Shown: piece after piece, positions 8,351 through 17,150 of the stretch
Layout: the number at the start of each line of letters is the position of its first letter
Position numbering within the stretch: position 1 is the stretch's first letter
Source: an uncultured Candidatus Melainabacteria bacterium
GTDB taxonomy: Bacteria; Cyanobacteriota; Vampirovibrionia; Gastranaerophilales; Gastranaerophilaceae
Assembly: GCA_934726055.1 (NCBI GenBank)
Contig: CAKVCZ010000001.1
Span: forward strand, 186,001 to 250,000
Direction: 5' to 3'
Length of the DNA stretch: 64,000 nucleotides
The notes under the pieces: generated by a model
The model's database searches: none
Seen by the model: only the letters and a program-made list of their open reading frames with translations
What the model was told of the DNA's origin: nothing
Program-made: the position numbers and the translations under genes

Positions 8351-10213
8351 TTAAAACTTTTCAATTGAGTCAAGATTTGCCGGTAAATCTTTTGGTGGAG
8401 GATTGTTTGGTACTGACTTATCAGAACTGCTTCTACTTGGTCTTGATGGAGAACCTCCTCCTGATGATTGTTTCGGACCACTTGTTATACTTTCTGAACG
8501 TTCCGGTTCTGCAATAAAGTCTTCAAACAAGAAACCTTTTCTACGTCTTACGGAACTACCTTTTGATTTATCATTATTTGAATCAGAAGAAGATTGGTTT
8601 AGAGCATCTTCTTGTTCTTTTAATTCACTTTCTGTTAAATTTGTAATTTCAAATTCATAAAATTTTGGCTTAATTGTATTGTAATCTTCAATCACTGTAT
8701 TTCCAACGGTATCAGCAGACATTTCAAGTCTGTTTAATCTTAAATCTGAATCGATAACAGACATCTTTAAACCTTTATAGAATTTATAAACATTTTCAAC
8801 CGATGTAGAACGCCCTATTATATCAACTTTTTTATTATCATACAATTTTAAATATATTAGCCAAGTATCTTTTGGCATATTTGCACCAATTGCAGAATAA
8901 TATATAAATTTTGTCTTATTCAAATCATAAATCGTATTTATTTCTAACTTTTCATCAAAAGTATTTTTCTTATCAATACCCTCGTACTTCGCAAGCTCTT
9001 TTTTCATACTATCAATTTCAGAATTAATTGTATCAAGTTTTTGCTGTTCTGAGTTTGTTAAGTAATTTAAAACAAATAAAATTATTAAAGAAGGGACAAC
9101 GATAATTGCTGCAAGCAACATCGCAAATTTTCGAACAAAGGCTGAAGTTAATTCAACCTCTGTATTACCAATCTTTATTTTAGGATATTCCTCTAGTGCA
9201 ATTTCTGTACTTGCTGCATTCGTACCTATCAAATTAAATTTCAACGGATAGTCAGAAACATTGTATATACCAGAACCAATAGCTTCTGGAGTAATTTTTA
9301 AAACCATATTTGGCAAAATATTATAAGAAGCTTGCATTAATGGATTTTGTACATACTTATTACTTTCTAAAAATTTAATATTACCGTTAAACGGTATCTT
9401 CATTGATAAAACTTCAGCTGATACTAAATCCGTTTTAGATACAATGTACAAATAGTTTAATGGCACTGTCTGCAATGTTAATTGAGTTGAAGAAATTATA
9501 GCATCATATATTTCATCGTTTACAAATGAACGTAATGCTAAAGGTTCTTCTCTGTACTCAACAATATTTTTACCGTTTAAAGTTATAATCGAATAGCTGT
9601 TTGGATTTATTATCATCAAATTCCAAAGCGTATTCGGTGCCATTTGTTCTTCTGCTAATTGGTTATAGCTTAAAGCCTTTAGCAAAGAATTTGGTGCCGT
9701 TTCAATAGCGGCGATTGAACACCCAATTTCAACACACGCTGCATTTATTTCATCTAATGCAGATTGTTGAATCGCACTGTACAAAATAGTTTTATTGTCT
9801 TTATCATCATTAATTGCACTATTATCAAACCAACTTATAACAGGATCTTGTCTTTTAAATATGTAAGAAACTTGTTCAACTTCAGAAATAATGGCACTTG
9901 TAATACCCTCATCACTTAACATTGAAGGTAAAGTTACCGAACCAAAATGAACTGATGGTAATGTTAAAACAATATTACATTTTTTATTTATCTTTAAATC
10001 TTCAAAAAGGCTGTCTAAAACTTCTCTAAATCTGTTATAGTCAGCAATTTCTCTTTTTGCATAATCGTATTCTAATGGTTTGCAAGCATATTTTTCAATC
10101 GTTTTTGATTTAAGATTGACTTCTATCATTTCCAGACCAATAGATGGCGAAACTGTAACGCCAACGGTCATTTTTGTATTTGCACCCAGCTGTGATATTA
10201 ATTGGTTTAACAT
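8351..10213 (-). CDS. PilM-PilN fusion protein of the type IV pilus
   Basis: A 620-residue protein that appears to join two normally separate pilus proteins. Residues about 1-345 look like the actin-like cytoplasmic PilM (MTVGVTVSPSIGLEMIEV start, then IVLTLPS and SVTLPSMLSDEGI, and the IETAPNSLLKAL segment). One membrane helix lies at about 363-386 (MLLAAIIVVPSLIILFVLNYL). A heptad-rich stretch and a small periplasmic fold like PilN follow to about residue 520. The last 90 residues are Ser/Pro-rich and low complexity. PilM normally binds the cytoplasmic N-terminus of PilN, so a fusion keeps the same topology. There is no clear ribosome binding site before the ATG. Confidence 0.78.
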   Translation of the reverse strand: MLNQLISQLGANTKMTVGVTVSPSIGLEMIEVNLKSKTIEKYACKPLEYDYAKREIADYNRFREVLDSLFEDLKINKKCNIVLTLPSVHFGSVTLPSMLSDEGITSAIISEVEQVSYIFKRQDPVISWFDNSAINDDKDNKTILYSAIQQSALDEINAACVEIGCSIAAIETAPNSLLKALSYNQLAEEQMAPNTLWNLMIINPNSYSIITLNGKNIVEYREEPLALRSFVNDEIYDAIISSTQLTLQTVPLNYLYIVSKTDLVSAEVLSMKIPFNGNIKFLESNKYVQNPLMQASYNILPNMVLKITPEAIGSGIYNVSDYPLKFNLIGTNAASTEIALEEYPKIKIGNTEVELTSAFVRKFAMLLAAIIVVPSLIILFVLNYLTNSEQQKLDTINSEIDSMKKELAKYEGIDKKNTFDEKLEINTIYDLNKTKFIYYSAIGANMPKDTWLIYLKLYDNKKVDIIGRSTSVENVYKFYKGLKMSVIDSDLRLNRLEMSADTVGNTVIEDYNTIKPKFYEFEITNLTESELKEQEDALNQSSSDSNNDKSKGSSVRRRKGFLFEDFIAEPERSESITSGPKQSSGGGSPSRPSRSSSDKSVPNNPPPKDLPANLDSIEKF

Positions 10214-10309
10214 ATGTTCTGTTTTTGTTGTTTTTATTATATAATAACTTAGGACTATTATAATTTAAACATAAATTTACGTCAAATATTAATAATAAGG
10301 CTTTAAATA

Positions 10310-11215
10310 ATGCAATTAAAAGAAGAAATACTTAAATTAAAGAAAGAAAAAAATGCAGTAATACTTGGTCATTGTTACCAAAATATAGAAATAGATGATG
10401 TCGCAGACTTTGTTGGCGATTCCCTTTATCTGAGCCAAATGGCAGCAAAAACAAATGCTGATATTATTGTTTTTGCAGGAGTATATTTTATGGCACAAAC
10501 TGCAAAAATCATTTCTCCAAACAAAAAAGTTCTTTTACCAAATATAAATTCAGGATGCCTTATGGCAGACATGGTAAATTTGAAACAGTTAAGAGAATTT
10601 AAGGCAAAAAACAAAAATGTTCCGGTAGTATGTTACGTCAATTCTACCGCAGAAGTAAAGTCCGAATGCGATATTTGCGTAACAAGTTCAAATGCAATAA
10701 AAGTTGTAAAATCTTTGAATGCACCGGAAATTTTATTTTTACCTGATACTTATTTAGGTAAATATGTAGAGAGTCAACTGAAAAATGTGAAAGTAACGAC
10801 ATATCCCGGATTTTGCCCAACACACATGAAAATCACTCCAGAAGATATTACAAAAGCAAGAAACGATTATCCTACTGCAAAAATATTAACTCATCCTGAA
10901 TGTCATAAAGAAGTTTGTAAGTTATCCGATTTTGTAGGTAGCACTTCTCAAATTATGCAGTATGCAAAAGAAAGTGATGAAAAGATTTTTGTAATAGCAA
11001 CTGAAAAAGGTGTTGTTGACAGATTAAAAAGAGATTGTCCTCAAAAATCGTTCATACTAATTAAAGAGGATATTGTTTGTCCTAATATGAAACATAATAC
11101 TTTAGAAGATATTTACAATGTTCTCAAAAACGAAACTAATGAAATTACCGTTGATAAAGAAATTTCAGAAAAAGCACTCGGTTCAATTACAAGGATGCTT
11201 GAGGTTTGCAAATAA
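10310..11215 (+). CDS. nadA: Quinolinate synthase NadA
   Basis: 4Fe-4S enzyme that condenses iminoaspartate with dihydroxyacetone phosphate to quinolinate in de novo NAD synthesis. The 301-residue length suits the short NadA type. Conserved elements are ILGHCYQN near residue 20, the VFAGVYFMAQTAKI segment, and three cluster cysteines in SGCLMADM, GFCPTHMKI and IVCPNMKHNTLEDI. The stop codon overlaps the rlmB start, so nadA, rlmB and probably sigA form one transcript. No nadB or nadC is in the window. Confidence 0.96.
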   Translation: MQLKEEILKLKKEKNAVILGHCYQNIEIDDVADFVGDSLYLSQMAAKTNADIIVFAGVYFMAQTAKIISPNKKVLLPNINSGCLMADMVNLKQLREFKAKNKNVPVVCYVNSTAEVKSECDICVTSSNAIKVVKSLNAPEILFLPDTYLGKYVESQLKNVKVTTYPGFCPTHMKITPEDITKARNDYPTAKILTHPECHKEVCKLSDFVGSTSQIMQYAKESDEKIFVIATEKGVVDRLKRDCPQKSFILIKEDIVCPNMKHNTLEDIYNVLKNETNEITVDKEISEKALGSITRMLEVCK

Positions 11216-11958
11216 TGGAAAGTATAATTTACGGAAAAAATGCTGTTATTGAAGCTCTTGAATCCGGAGAAAGAGAAATAAACAAAATTATTATTTCAAA
11301 TAACATTCACACTGACGGCAAAATATCTAAAATTAAAGAACTTGCAAAGGGAAAAAATATTATTTTTCAGTTTGTTGCTAGAGAAAAGTTTATTCAATAC
11401 AACGAGTTAAATCATCAAGGAATAATTGCATTTGTAGCTCCAATAAAATATATGGACATAGAAGAATTTTTATCCAAACCCCACACAAATTCTTCTGTGG
11501 TAATGCTTGATGGAGTAGAAGATTCTCATAATCTTGGTGCAATAATAAGAACATGCGTATGTGCCGGAGTTGATGCAATAATAATACCTGCTAGAAGAAA
11601 TGTTCAAGTTGATTCCGTTGTCGAAAAGATTTCAGCAGGAGCAGTAAATCACATTCCAATAATAAAAGTCAATAGTCCGGTTAGTGCATTACAAAGAATG
11701 CAAGAAACAAACTGGTGGGTAATTGCAGCAGAAGCAGATGCAAAAGATAATTATTATGATATAAATTATACAGATATGAATTTTGTATTAGTAATGGGAG
11801 CAGAGCATGCCGGCGTTTCCAAATCCATAATAAAATTATCGGATTTTCAAGTAAAAATACCAATGATGCGGCAATTTAATTCCCTAAATGTATCAAACGC
11901 ACTAAGTGCAATCATATTTGAAACTGTACGACAAAAAAATTTAAAAAAGATGATTTAA
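11215..11958 (+). CDS. rlmB: RlmB/TrmH-family rRNA 2'-O-methyltransferase
   Basis: SPOUT-class methyltransferase, most like RlmB, which methylates the 2'-O of G2251 in 23S rRNA. An N-terminal substrate-binding domain (MESIIYGKNAVIEALESG) precedes the SPOUT domain, whose three motifs are visible: LDGVEDSHNLGAIIRTC, VMGAEHAGVSKSI and IPMMRQFNSLNVSNALSA with the deep knot. I place the start at ATG 11215, which overlaps the nadA stop (TAATG) and has GAGG at 11201-11204; a TTG nine bases earlier is less likely. Which rRNA or tRNA position it modifies is not certain. Length is 247 residues. Confidence 0.92.
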   Translation: MESIIYGKNAVIEALESGEREINKIIISNNIHTDGKISKIKELAKGKNIIFQFVAREKFIQYNELNHQGIIAFVAPIKYMDIEEFLSKPHTNSSVVMLDGVEDSHNLGAIIRTCVCAGVDAIIIPARRNVQVDSVVEKISAGAVNHIPIIKVNSPVSALQRMQETNWWVIAAEADAKDNYYDINYTDMNFVLVMGAEHAGVSKSIIKLSDFQVKIPMMRQFNSLNVSNALSAIIFETVRQKNLKKMI

Positions 11959-11983
11959 CAATCATTAAAAGGTAATAACAATT

Positions 11984-12985
11984 ATGAGCAAAAAAACAGA
12001 AGAACAAATTGAAATACTTGATGAAATATCAGAAGAAGGTATTGATTTCCATAGTCTTCAACAAGAAGATGAAGATGAAGATATTCTTGACACAGTTGCG
12101 GATCCAAAAGTACAAGAAAGTCTTAATTCAGTAAATACCGATGATTCAGTAAAAATATACTTACAACAAATCGGGAAAATTCCTATGTTATCCGGAGAAG
12201 AAGAAACAAAAATTGCGAAACAAATAAAAGATAACAATAGCGAAATTGCAAAAAGTACTCTTGTAAATGCGAATTTAAGACTTGTTGTGAGCATTGCAAA
12301 AAAATACATCGGACGTGGATTATCTTTTTTAGATTTAATCCAAGAAGGCAACATTGGACTTATGAAAGCCGCTGAACGATTTGATTACGAAAAAGGATAC
12401 AAATTTTCAACTTACGCAACATGGTGGGTACAACAATCCATAACAAGAGCCATTGCAGACAAGGCAAGAGCTATCAGATTACCAATTCACATGATTGAAT
12501 CTTTAAATAAAATCAAAAAAACTACTATTGATTTATCAACGGAATTAGGCAGAAATCCAACAAAACAAGAAATTGCATATAGACTTGGCATTTCTGTATC
12601 CAAACTTAACCAAATTTGTAAATCGGCACAATCTACAATAAGCATTGAAACACCTGCAAATCAAAAAGACGATTCGACAAAAATCGCAGATTATATAGTT
12701 GATGAATCCGCATCAACTCCTGATTCAATGGTTACACAAGAAAATATGCTTGAAGATATTCAAAAAATGTTAAAACAATTGATGCCAAAAGAACGAGATG
12801 TTTTAATTATGCGATACGGACTTGATAATAACGGTGCGAAAAAAACCCTTGATGAAATAGGCTCTCACTATGGGGTTTCAAGAGAACGTATCCGACAAAT
12901 TGAAAACAGAGCTTTGTCTAAATTAAAAAAATTGTGCAGAAATGAAAATTTAACACTAAATTTGAAAAACTATTTTGGTTCTTAA
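11984..12985 (+). CDS. rpoD: Primary sigma-70 factor (RpoD/SigA)
   Basis: A 333-residue sigma-70 factor without the long non-conserved insert of proteobacterial RpoD. An acidic N-terminus (about 1-45) precedes region 1.2 (DSVKIYLQQIGKIPMLS), region 2 (NLRLVVSIAKKYIGRGLSFLDLIQEG and FDYEKGYKFSTYATWWVQQSI), region 3 and region 4 (LDEIGSHYGVSRERIRQIE). It recognises housekeeping promoters; the near-consensus TTGACA/TATAAT site at 51828-51857 fits. An AAAGG lies 14 bases before the start, so the ribosome binding site is weak. The stop overlaps the convergent dciA stop by four bases, with no terminator between them. A group-2 sigma remains possible. Confidence 0.93.
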   Translation: MSKKTEEQIEILDEISEEGIDFHSLQQEDEDEDILDTVADPKVQESLNSVNTDDSVKIYLQQIGKIPMLSGEEETKIAKQIKDNNSEIAKSTLVNANLRLVVSIAKKYIGRGLSFLDLIQEGNIGLMKAAERFDYEKGYKFSTYATWWVQQSITRAIADKARAIRLPIHMIESLNKIKKTTIDLSTELGRNPTKQEIAYRLGISVSKLNQICKSAQSTISIETPANQKDDSTKIADYIVDESASTPDSMVTQENMLEDIQKMLKQLMPKERDVLIMRYGLDNNGAKKTLDEIGSHYGVSRERIRQIENRALSKLKKLCRNENLTLNLKNYFGS

Positions 12986-13317
12986 TTTTCGTCTGTCCAT
13001 CTTTTAACATCAAATCTCAAATCTTTAATATTCATTTTTAAAGATTTTAAGTAAGGTTCAATGTCATTAAGAATCTTAGTTTTTCTAAGCATTAGCTCCT
13101 GAGCGACAGTTGATGATTTGCAAGCAATAATCATCACTGAATTTGTTGTCATCGAATACGGTTTTGAATTATCTTGAAATTTTTCTCCGACAACTTTTTT
13201 CCAAAACTTAAATAAATTTGTTCTGGTAATAGCTTTTTTGTATTCCTTTTGTTCTATCATTTCTGATATTGCAGAATCAATGCCAACAAAATCTGTATAT
13301 AAAACTTTTTTTGTCAT
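12982..13317 (-). CDS. DciA-like (DUF721) protein
   Basis: A 111-residue protein of the DUF721/DciA family. In many bacteria lacking DnaC, DciA helps load the replicative helicase. The family pattern is visible: FWKKVVGEKF near residue 38, a central strand (VMIIACKSSTVAQELMLRK) and a final basic strand (IKDLRFDVKRW). Length and order agree with the KH-like domain of DciA. It is convergent with sigA and divergent from nrnA, only 37 bases away from the latter's start. The helicase-loading role is carried over from the family. Confidence 0.78.
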   Translation of the reverse strand: MTKKVLYTDFVGIDSAISEMIEQKEYKKAITRTNLFKFWKKVVGEKFQDNSKPYSMTTNSVMIIACKSSTVAQELMLRKTKILNDIEPYLKSLKMNIKDLRFDVKRWTDEN

Positions 13318-13339
13318 AAATCAACCGTTTTTTAATTTG

Positions 13340-13348
13340 TGCTATAAT
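13340..13348 (+). promoter_or_regulatory. Extended -10 promoter of nrnA
   Basis: TGC-TATAAT is a perfect extended -10 element. Transcription would begin about seven bases later, at or within a base or two of the ATG at 13355, giving a leaderless or nearly leaderless message. Confidence 0.6.
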
Positions 13349-13354
13349 CTAAGA

Positions 13355-14320
13355 ATGGAATGTTTGAAATTAGATGATAGCATAAAAATATCAAAGAACA
13401 TATTAATTATATCACATGTAAATCCCGATGGAGATACTCTTGGTTCCATGCTTGCAATGAGGGATTTGATTTATAACCATTATAAGAAAAAGGCTGAAAT
13501 GATGGTTATATCTAAAATTCCAAGAATGTATCAATTCTTAAACGGAATAAAAGACATTAAACATCTTTCTCAATTTGATAATTCTATGATATATGATATG
13601 GTCATATTAGTTGATATAGCTGCTCTTGATAGAATTTTTGATGCAAGGATATTTTATGATAAAGCAAAGATAAAAGTTGCTATTGACCACCATAAAACAA
13701 ATGATTACGATGCAAATATCAGAATTGTAGAAGGAAATGCAAGTTCAACCGGTGAAGTTTTGTTTAAAGTTGCAGAAAACCACGGATGGAAATTTGATAA
13801 AAATATAGCAGAAGCACTTTATACCGCAATATTAACAGATACCGGCGGATTTAGGTTTGAAAATACTAAAGAATTAACACTAAAAATAGCCTCAAAACTT
13901 GTTGGCATGGGAGTAAATCCACAATGGATTTACAAAAATTGTTACGAATTAAAATCTAAGAACTTGGTAATGTTTCAAGCATATTGCATAAACAAAGCCG
14001 AATATTTTAAAAATGACAAAGTCGGTTGTATTACTGTTTACAAAAAAGATATCGAAAAATTTGGCGGCGGTGATGATTTCACAGAAGGTCTTGTTGAAAT
14101 GATTAGAGCTATTGAAACAACCGAAGTCGCTTTTGTATTAAAAGAAATTGAAAACAAAATGTTTAAAGTTTCAATGCGAAGTAAAACAATTGATGTAGCA
14201 GAAATATGTTCTGTTTTTGGCGGTGGCGGACACAAATTTGCAGCTGGTTGCGTTTTAAAATGTTCAGCTAATGATGCCGTAAAAAAACTACTTTGTGAAA
14301 TCGAAAAACAAGGTTTATAA
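13355..14320 (+). CDS. nrnA: DHH-family phosphoesterase NrnA (oligoribonuclease/pAp phosphatase)
   Basis: Cytoplasmic manganese phosphoesterase that degrades short RNA oligonucleotides and 3'-phosphoadenosine 5'-phosphate. The 321-residue protein has the DHH domain (ISHVNPDGDTLGS near residue 16, VDIAA, then IDHHKTND) and the C-terminal DHHA1 domain with GGGGHKFAAG. I choose ATG 13355 rather than the upstream ATG at 13238, because the family fold begins right after it and the extra 39 residues overlap dciA on the other strand. A TATAAT box lies only seven bases before this ATG and there is no Shine-Dalgarno sequence. It is followed by yihY with stop and start overlapping. Confidence 0.93.
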   Translation: MECLKLDDSIKISKNILIISHVNPDGDTLGSMLAMRDLIYNHYKKKAEMMVISKIPRMYQFLNGIKDIKHLSQFDNSMIYDMVILVDIAALDRIFDARIFYDKAKIKVAIDHHKTNDYDANIRIVEGNASSTGEVLFKVAENHGWKFDKNIAEALYTAILTDTGGFRFENTKELTLKIASKLVGMGVNPQWIYKNCYELKSKNLVMFQAYCINKAEYFKNDKVGCITVYKKDIEKFGGGDDFTEGLVEMIRAIETTEVAFVLKEIENKMFKVSMRSKTIDVAEICSVFGGGGHKFAAGCVLKCSANDAVKKLLCEIEKQGL

Positions 14321-15171
14321 TGAAAAAGATTCTCGTTTACATAAAAAGACTTATAAAATCGGTTGTTGACAATGATTTCTTTGGAATGGCATCCGAAATG
14401 AGTTACATGAACTGTCTTGGAATTTTTCCTATGATGTTATTTTTAACAGGAGTTTTTGGTTGGGCAGGAAAACATGACTTTATGATACCTGTTTTTAGAT
14501 TTATGTCATCAATTATGCCTGGAGATTCAATTGGGTTGGTACAAACAGTTATGCATGAAGCTATTTTCTACTCAAAGGGCGGATTTTGGGCAGGTTTAGG
14601 ATTTGTAATTGCATTGTTTTTAACAACAAATACCCTAGCAATCATATCAAAAGGACTTAATAGAGCATACAAAATTGATGAAACCCGCTCATTTATCCAT
14701 ACACGAGCTATCGCATTTTTGATGGTTTGCGTTAATACTGCACTCTTATTCCTTGTAATAAATTTAATCATCTTTGGAAAAATTGCATTAATTTTTAGCG
14801 TTAAGTACTTAAATTTAGGCGAAGATATTGCTTCATTATGGATGTTTTTACGTTGGCCGACTGCGTTTTTGGCTCTTTATGTAATGGCATTTTTGCAATA
14901 CTATATATTACCGGATTTGAAAGGTTCTGAATTGTTAAAATTAAAAAGTACTGTGCCGGGAACATTCTTTTTTTGTACATGCTGGTTATTAGGTTCTTGG
15001 GGATTTTCGATTTATGTAAATAACTTACATACTTATAACTTTATATACGGTACAATTGGAGCATTTGCAGTATTAATGGTTTGGATGTATTATTCCTCTC
15101 TTCTTATTTTAATAGGTGCTGAAATTAATTCACAAGTTTACAACAGATTGGAAATTACAAATGGAAAATAA
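14320..15171 (+). CDS. YihY/BrkB-family inner membrane protein
   Basis: A 283-residue protein with about six membrane helices, of the YihY/UPF0761 (once 'BrkB') family. Family landmarks are SEMSYMNCLGIFPM near residue 28, KGLNRAYKIDETRSF near residue 112 and the end WMYYSSLLILIGAEINSQV. Its biochemical function is not established; early links to ribonuclease BN were wrong. The ATG overlaps the nrnA stop (TAATG), and its own end overlaps the metW start by 11 bases, so nrnA-yihY-metW is a tightly coupled operon. Confidence 0.9.
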   Translation: MKKILVYIKRLIKSVVDNDFFGMASEMSYMNCLGIFPMMLFLTGVFGWAGKHDFMIPVFRFMSSIMPGDSIGLVQTVMHEAIFYSKGGFWAGLGFVIALFLTTNTLAIISKGLNRAYKIDETRSFIHTRAIAFLMVCVNTALLFLVINLIIFGKIALIFSVKYLNLGEDIASLWMFLRWPTAFLALYVMAFLQYYILPDLKGSELLKLKSTVPGTFFFCTCWLLGSWGFSIYVNNLHTYNFIYGTIGAFAVLMVWMYYSSLLILIGAEINSQVYNRLEITNGK

Positions 15172-15772
15172 CTTAGCACTACATGTAAATTATTCAGTTA
15201 TAACAAACTTGATTGAAGAAAATTCAACTGTTTTAGACTTAGGCAGCGGAGATGGAACTTTATTAAAACTATTAAAAGATAAGAAAAATATATCCGGTAA
15301 AGGTATAGAAATAAACCAAAACAGCGTAATTCTAAGTATTCAAAATGGTGTTAGCACAATACAAGGAAATATTGATGAAGGATTAAAACAATTTGGTGAT
15401 AAAGAATATGACTACGTCATATTAAACAGTACTCTTCAATCAACTGAAAAACCTGACTATGTAATTAAAGAAATGCTAAGAGTAGGTAAAAAAGTTATTG
15501 TATCATTTCCAAATTTTGCATATTGGAAAAGCAGATTTTATTTATTTTTTAAAGGAAAAATGCCAAAGACTAAAAGATTACCATTTGAATGGTACGATAC
15601 TCCTAATATTCATCTGCTAACCATTAACGATTTTTTTGAATTTGCACAAAAAAATAATATAAAAATATTGGATTCTGTATATTCAACAAAAGGGAAAATT
15701 AAAAAAATATTATTTATAAAAAGCATTATTTCATTATTTGCAGAAGAAGCGGTATTTGTTCTTGCAAAATAA
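15161..15772 (+). CDS. metW: MetW-like methyltransferase-fold protein
   Basis: A 203-residue class I SAM-methyltransferase-fold protein. Motif I is VLDLGSGDGTLL near residues 24-35, and the family-specific segments VSFPNFAYWKSRFYLFFKGKMP (shown only in part) and LPFEWYDTPNIHL identify MetW. MetW normally acts with the homoserine acetyltransferase MetX in methionine synthesis, but no metX is present here. Residues upstream of ATG 15161 in this frame belong to the overlapping yihY and are not part of the protein. A role outside methionine synthesis is possible given the context. Confidence 0.85.
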   Translation: MENNLALHVNYSVITNLIEENSTVLDLGSGDGTLLKLLKDKKNISGKGIEINQNSVILSIQNGVSTIQGNIDEGLKQFGDKEYDYVILNSTLQSTEKPDYVIKEMLRVGKKVIVSFPNFAYWKSRFYLFFKGKMPKTKRLPFEWYDTPNIHLLTINDFFEFAQKNNIKILDSVYSTKGKIKKILFIKSIISLFAEEAVFVLAK

Positions 15773-15790
15773 TAAATACCTTTGGCAGTA

Positions 15791-15838
15791 TTGCTTTTTT
15801 TGAAATACTTATGTTATAATTATTGCAAATATTAGGAG
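15791..15838 (+). promoter_or_regulatory. Promoter and ribosome binding site of the GGDEF gene
   Basis: A weak -35 (TTGCTT, 15791-15796), an 18-base spacer and an extended -10 (TGT-TATAAT, 15812-15820) precede AGGAG at 15834-15838 and the ATG at 15844. The site fits the housekeeping sigma factor. Confidence 0.62.
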
Positions 15839-15843
15839 AACTT

Positions 15844-16725
15844 ATGAAAAATATAGTTATTTACACAACTCAAAAACAATCTGAAATCAAAGACACTTTG
15901 GATAATTTAGATGTTATTGAAGATTCAAATGTCAGAATTGAAGATGCAAACACATTAAAAGATTACGAACTTTTAAATCCGTCTTTAGTTATTGTTGAAG
16001 ACGTTCCAAATTTAAAAGATGTTTTAATGACAACAAAATTTAAATCACCTGTATTGTTTGTTGGCGACGTAATTTCGGATGTTACAGTAAGAGCAGTTAG
16101 CTACGATTATATTCAAAAACCAATTAACAAAGATTTACTTGTTGTAAGAATAAATTCGCTATTAAAAATTTATGAACTTCAAGAAAAAATCAATGAAGTG
16201 TCAACAACAGATGAACTAACAGGTTTACATAACAGAAAATACTTACAAGAACGTTTAGATGCTGAAATTTCAAGAGCAAGACGTTATAAAACACCATTAT
16301 CATGCTTATTGTTTGATATTGACTTCTTTAAAGTTGTAAACGATATGTACGGATATGAATGGGGCGATGTACTCCTAAAAAAATTGGCTGACAGATTAAA
16401 ACAAGTTATAAGAAAAGAAGATGTTTTAACAAGATACGGCGATGAAGAATTTATTTTGATTCTTCCAAACACATCTGAAGATAACGCTTTCTTATTTGGT
16501 GAACGCTTTAGACGTGATATCGAAAAAATGGAATTCATTCCTGCGGGAGAAGAAGAAAGACATCCTATCACAATTTCAGGCGGTATTTCAACTTATCCTT
16601 GTATGAAAAATGTTGAAGAAGATGCAAATACAATTATCAGATACGCTGAACACGCATTATACAACGCAAAAAAACGTGGTAAAAATAAAATCATTCAATT
16701 CTCTCAAATTAATTTGGAATTTTAG
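15844..16725 (+). CDS. GGDEF-domain protein with receiver-like N-terminus and variant signature
   Basis: A 293-residue putative diguanylate cyclase. Residues 1-110 resemble a response-regulator receiver (strands LVIVEDV and PVLFVGD, and a final YIQKP), but the phosphorylation aspartate is not clearly conserved. The GGDEF domain (about 118-290) has the start DELTGLHNRKYL, metal-site FDIDFFK near residue 157 and an intact inhibitory RxxD site (RKED, 190-193). The signature reads GDEEF (199-203) in place of GG(D/E)EF. It may be active, weak, or a c-di-GMP receptor. I start it at ATG 15844 because AGGAG lies just before it. It is monocistronic, with a strong terminator. Confidence 0.85.
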   Translation: MKNIVIYTTQKQSEIKDTLDNLDVIEDSNVRIEDANTLKDYELLNPSLVIVEDVPNLKDVLMTTKFKSPVLFVGDVISDVTVRAVSYDYIQKPINKDLLVVRINSLLKIYELQEKINEVSTTDELTGLHNRKYLQERLDAEISRARRYKTPLSCLLFDIDFFKVVNDMYGYEWGDVLLKKLADRLKQVIRKEDVLTRYGDEEFILILPNTSEDNAFLFGERFRRDIEKMEFIPAGEEERHPITISGGISTYPCMKNVEEDANTIIRYAEHALYNAKKRGKNKIIQFSQINLEF

Positions 16726-16744
16726 TTGAAGGATTAAATTAAAT

Positions 16745-16793
16745 ATAGAACAAAAGGGTTAATGAAAATAAATCATTAACCCTTTTGTTCTAT
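16745..16793. terminator. Bidirectional rho-independent terminator (21-bp stem)
   Basis: A perfect 21-bp inverted repeat (16745-16765 with 16773-16793) and 7-base loop contains AAAAGGGTTAATGA. T-rich stretches occur on both strands. It separates the GGDEF gene from the convergent small membrane protein gene. Confidence 0.92.
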
Positions 16794-16816
16794 TAAATAA
16801 AACTTATAAGACTATC

Positions 16817-17095
16817 TTAATCTTTATATAATTTTTGTCTTGATTGCATAATAATAACAACTCTATGATTGCTAAACATATATATTGCAAAAGCTATTAT
16901 TGCCCATAAAAGAATACCTTGGAATAAATTTATTGTAGGCAATGCGACTAACGATGGAATAAATGTATTCCACAAAAACATAGCCAAAAATCCTGGAAAT
17001 ACTAAAAAACCGCTCAATAAACAAATTACAATAAAGCAAAATAACAACAATCCACGAAATCCGTTTACGTCGATTATTCTAAAGTGTTTGTTCAT
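16817..17095 (-). CDS. Small membrane protein of unknown function
   Basis: A 92-residue protein I do not recognise. It starts with a short polar segment (MNKHFRIIDVNGFRG), has one helix at about residues 15-40 and a second at about 57-76, and ends in a basic tail. It lies 55 bases downstream of ligA on the same strand, with a hairpin between (17123-17148). AAGGA is present but 13 bases from the ATG, so the ribosome binding site is poor. Coding potential rests on length, the two clean hydrophobic segments and the flanking terminator at its 3' side. Confidence 0.62.
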   Translation of the reverse strand: MNKHFRIIDVNGFRGLLLFCFIVICLLSGFLVFPGFLAMFLWNTFIPSLVALPTINLFQGILLWAIIAFAIYMFSNHRVVIIMQSRQKLYKD

Positions 17096-17122
17096 AATAT
17101 AAATAATCCTTTTCTCTAAGTC

Positions 17123-17148
17123 ATTCCTTTGACTTAAATCAAAGGAAT
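17123..17148. repeat. Hairpin between ligA and the small membrane protein gene
   Basis: ATTCCTTTGA (17123-17132) and TCAAAGGAAT (17139-17148) form a 10-bp stem with a six-base loop. The T run follows on the plus strand only, so it is a weak candidate for attenuating minus-strand transcription after ligA. Confidence 0.5.
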
Positions 17149-17150
17149 TT

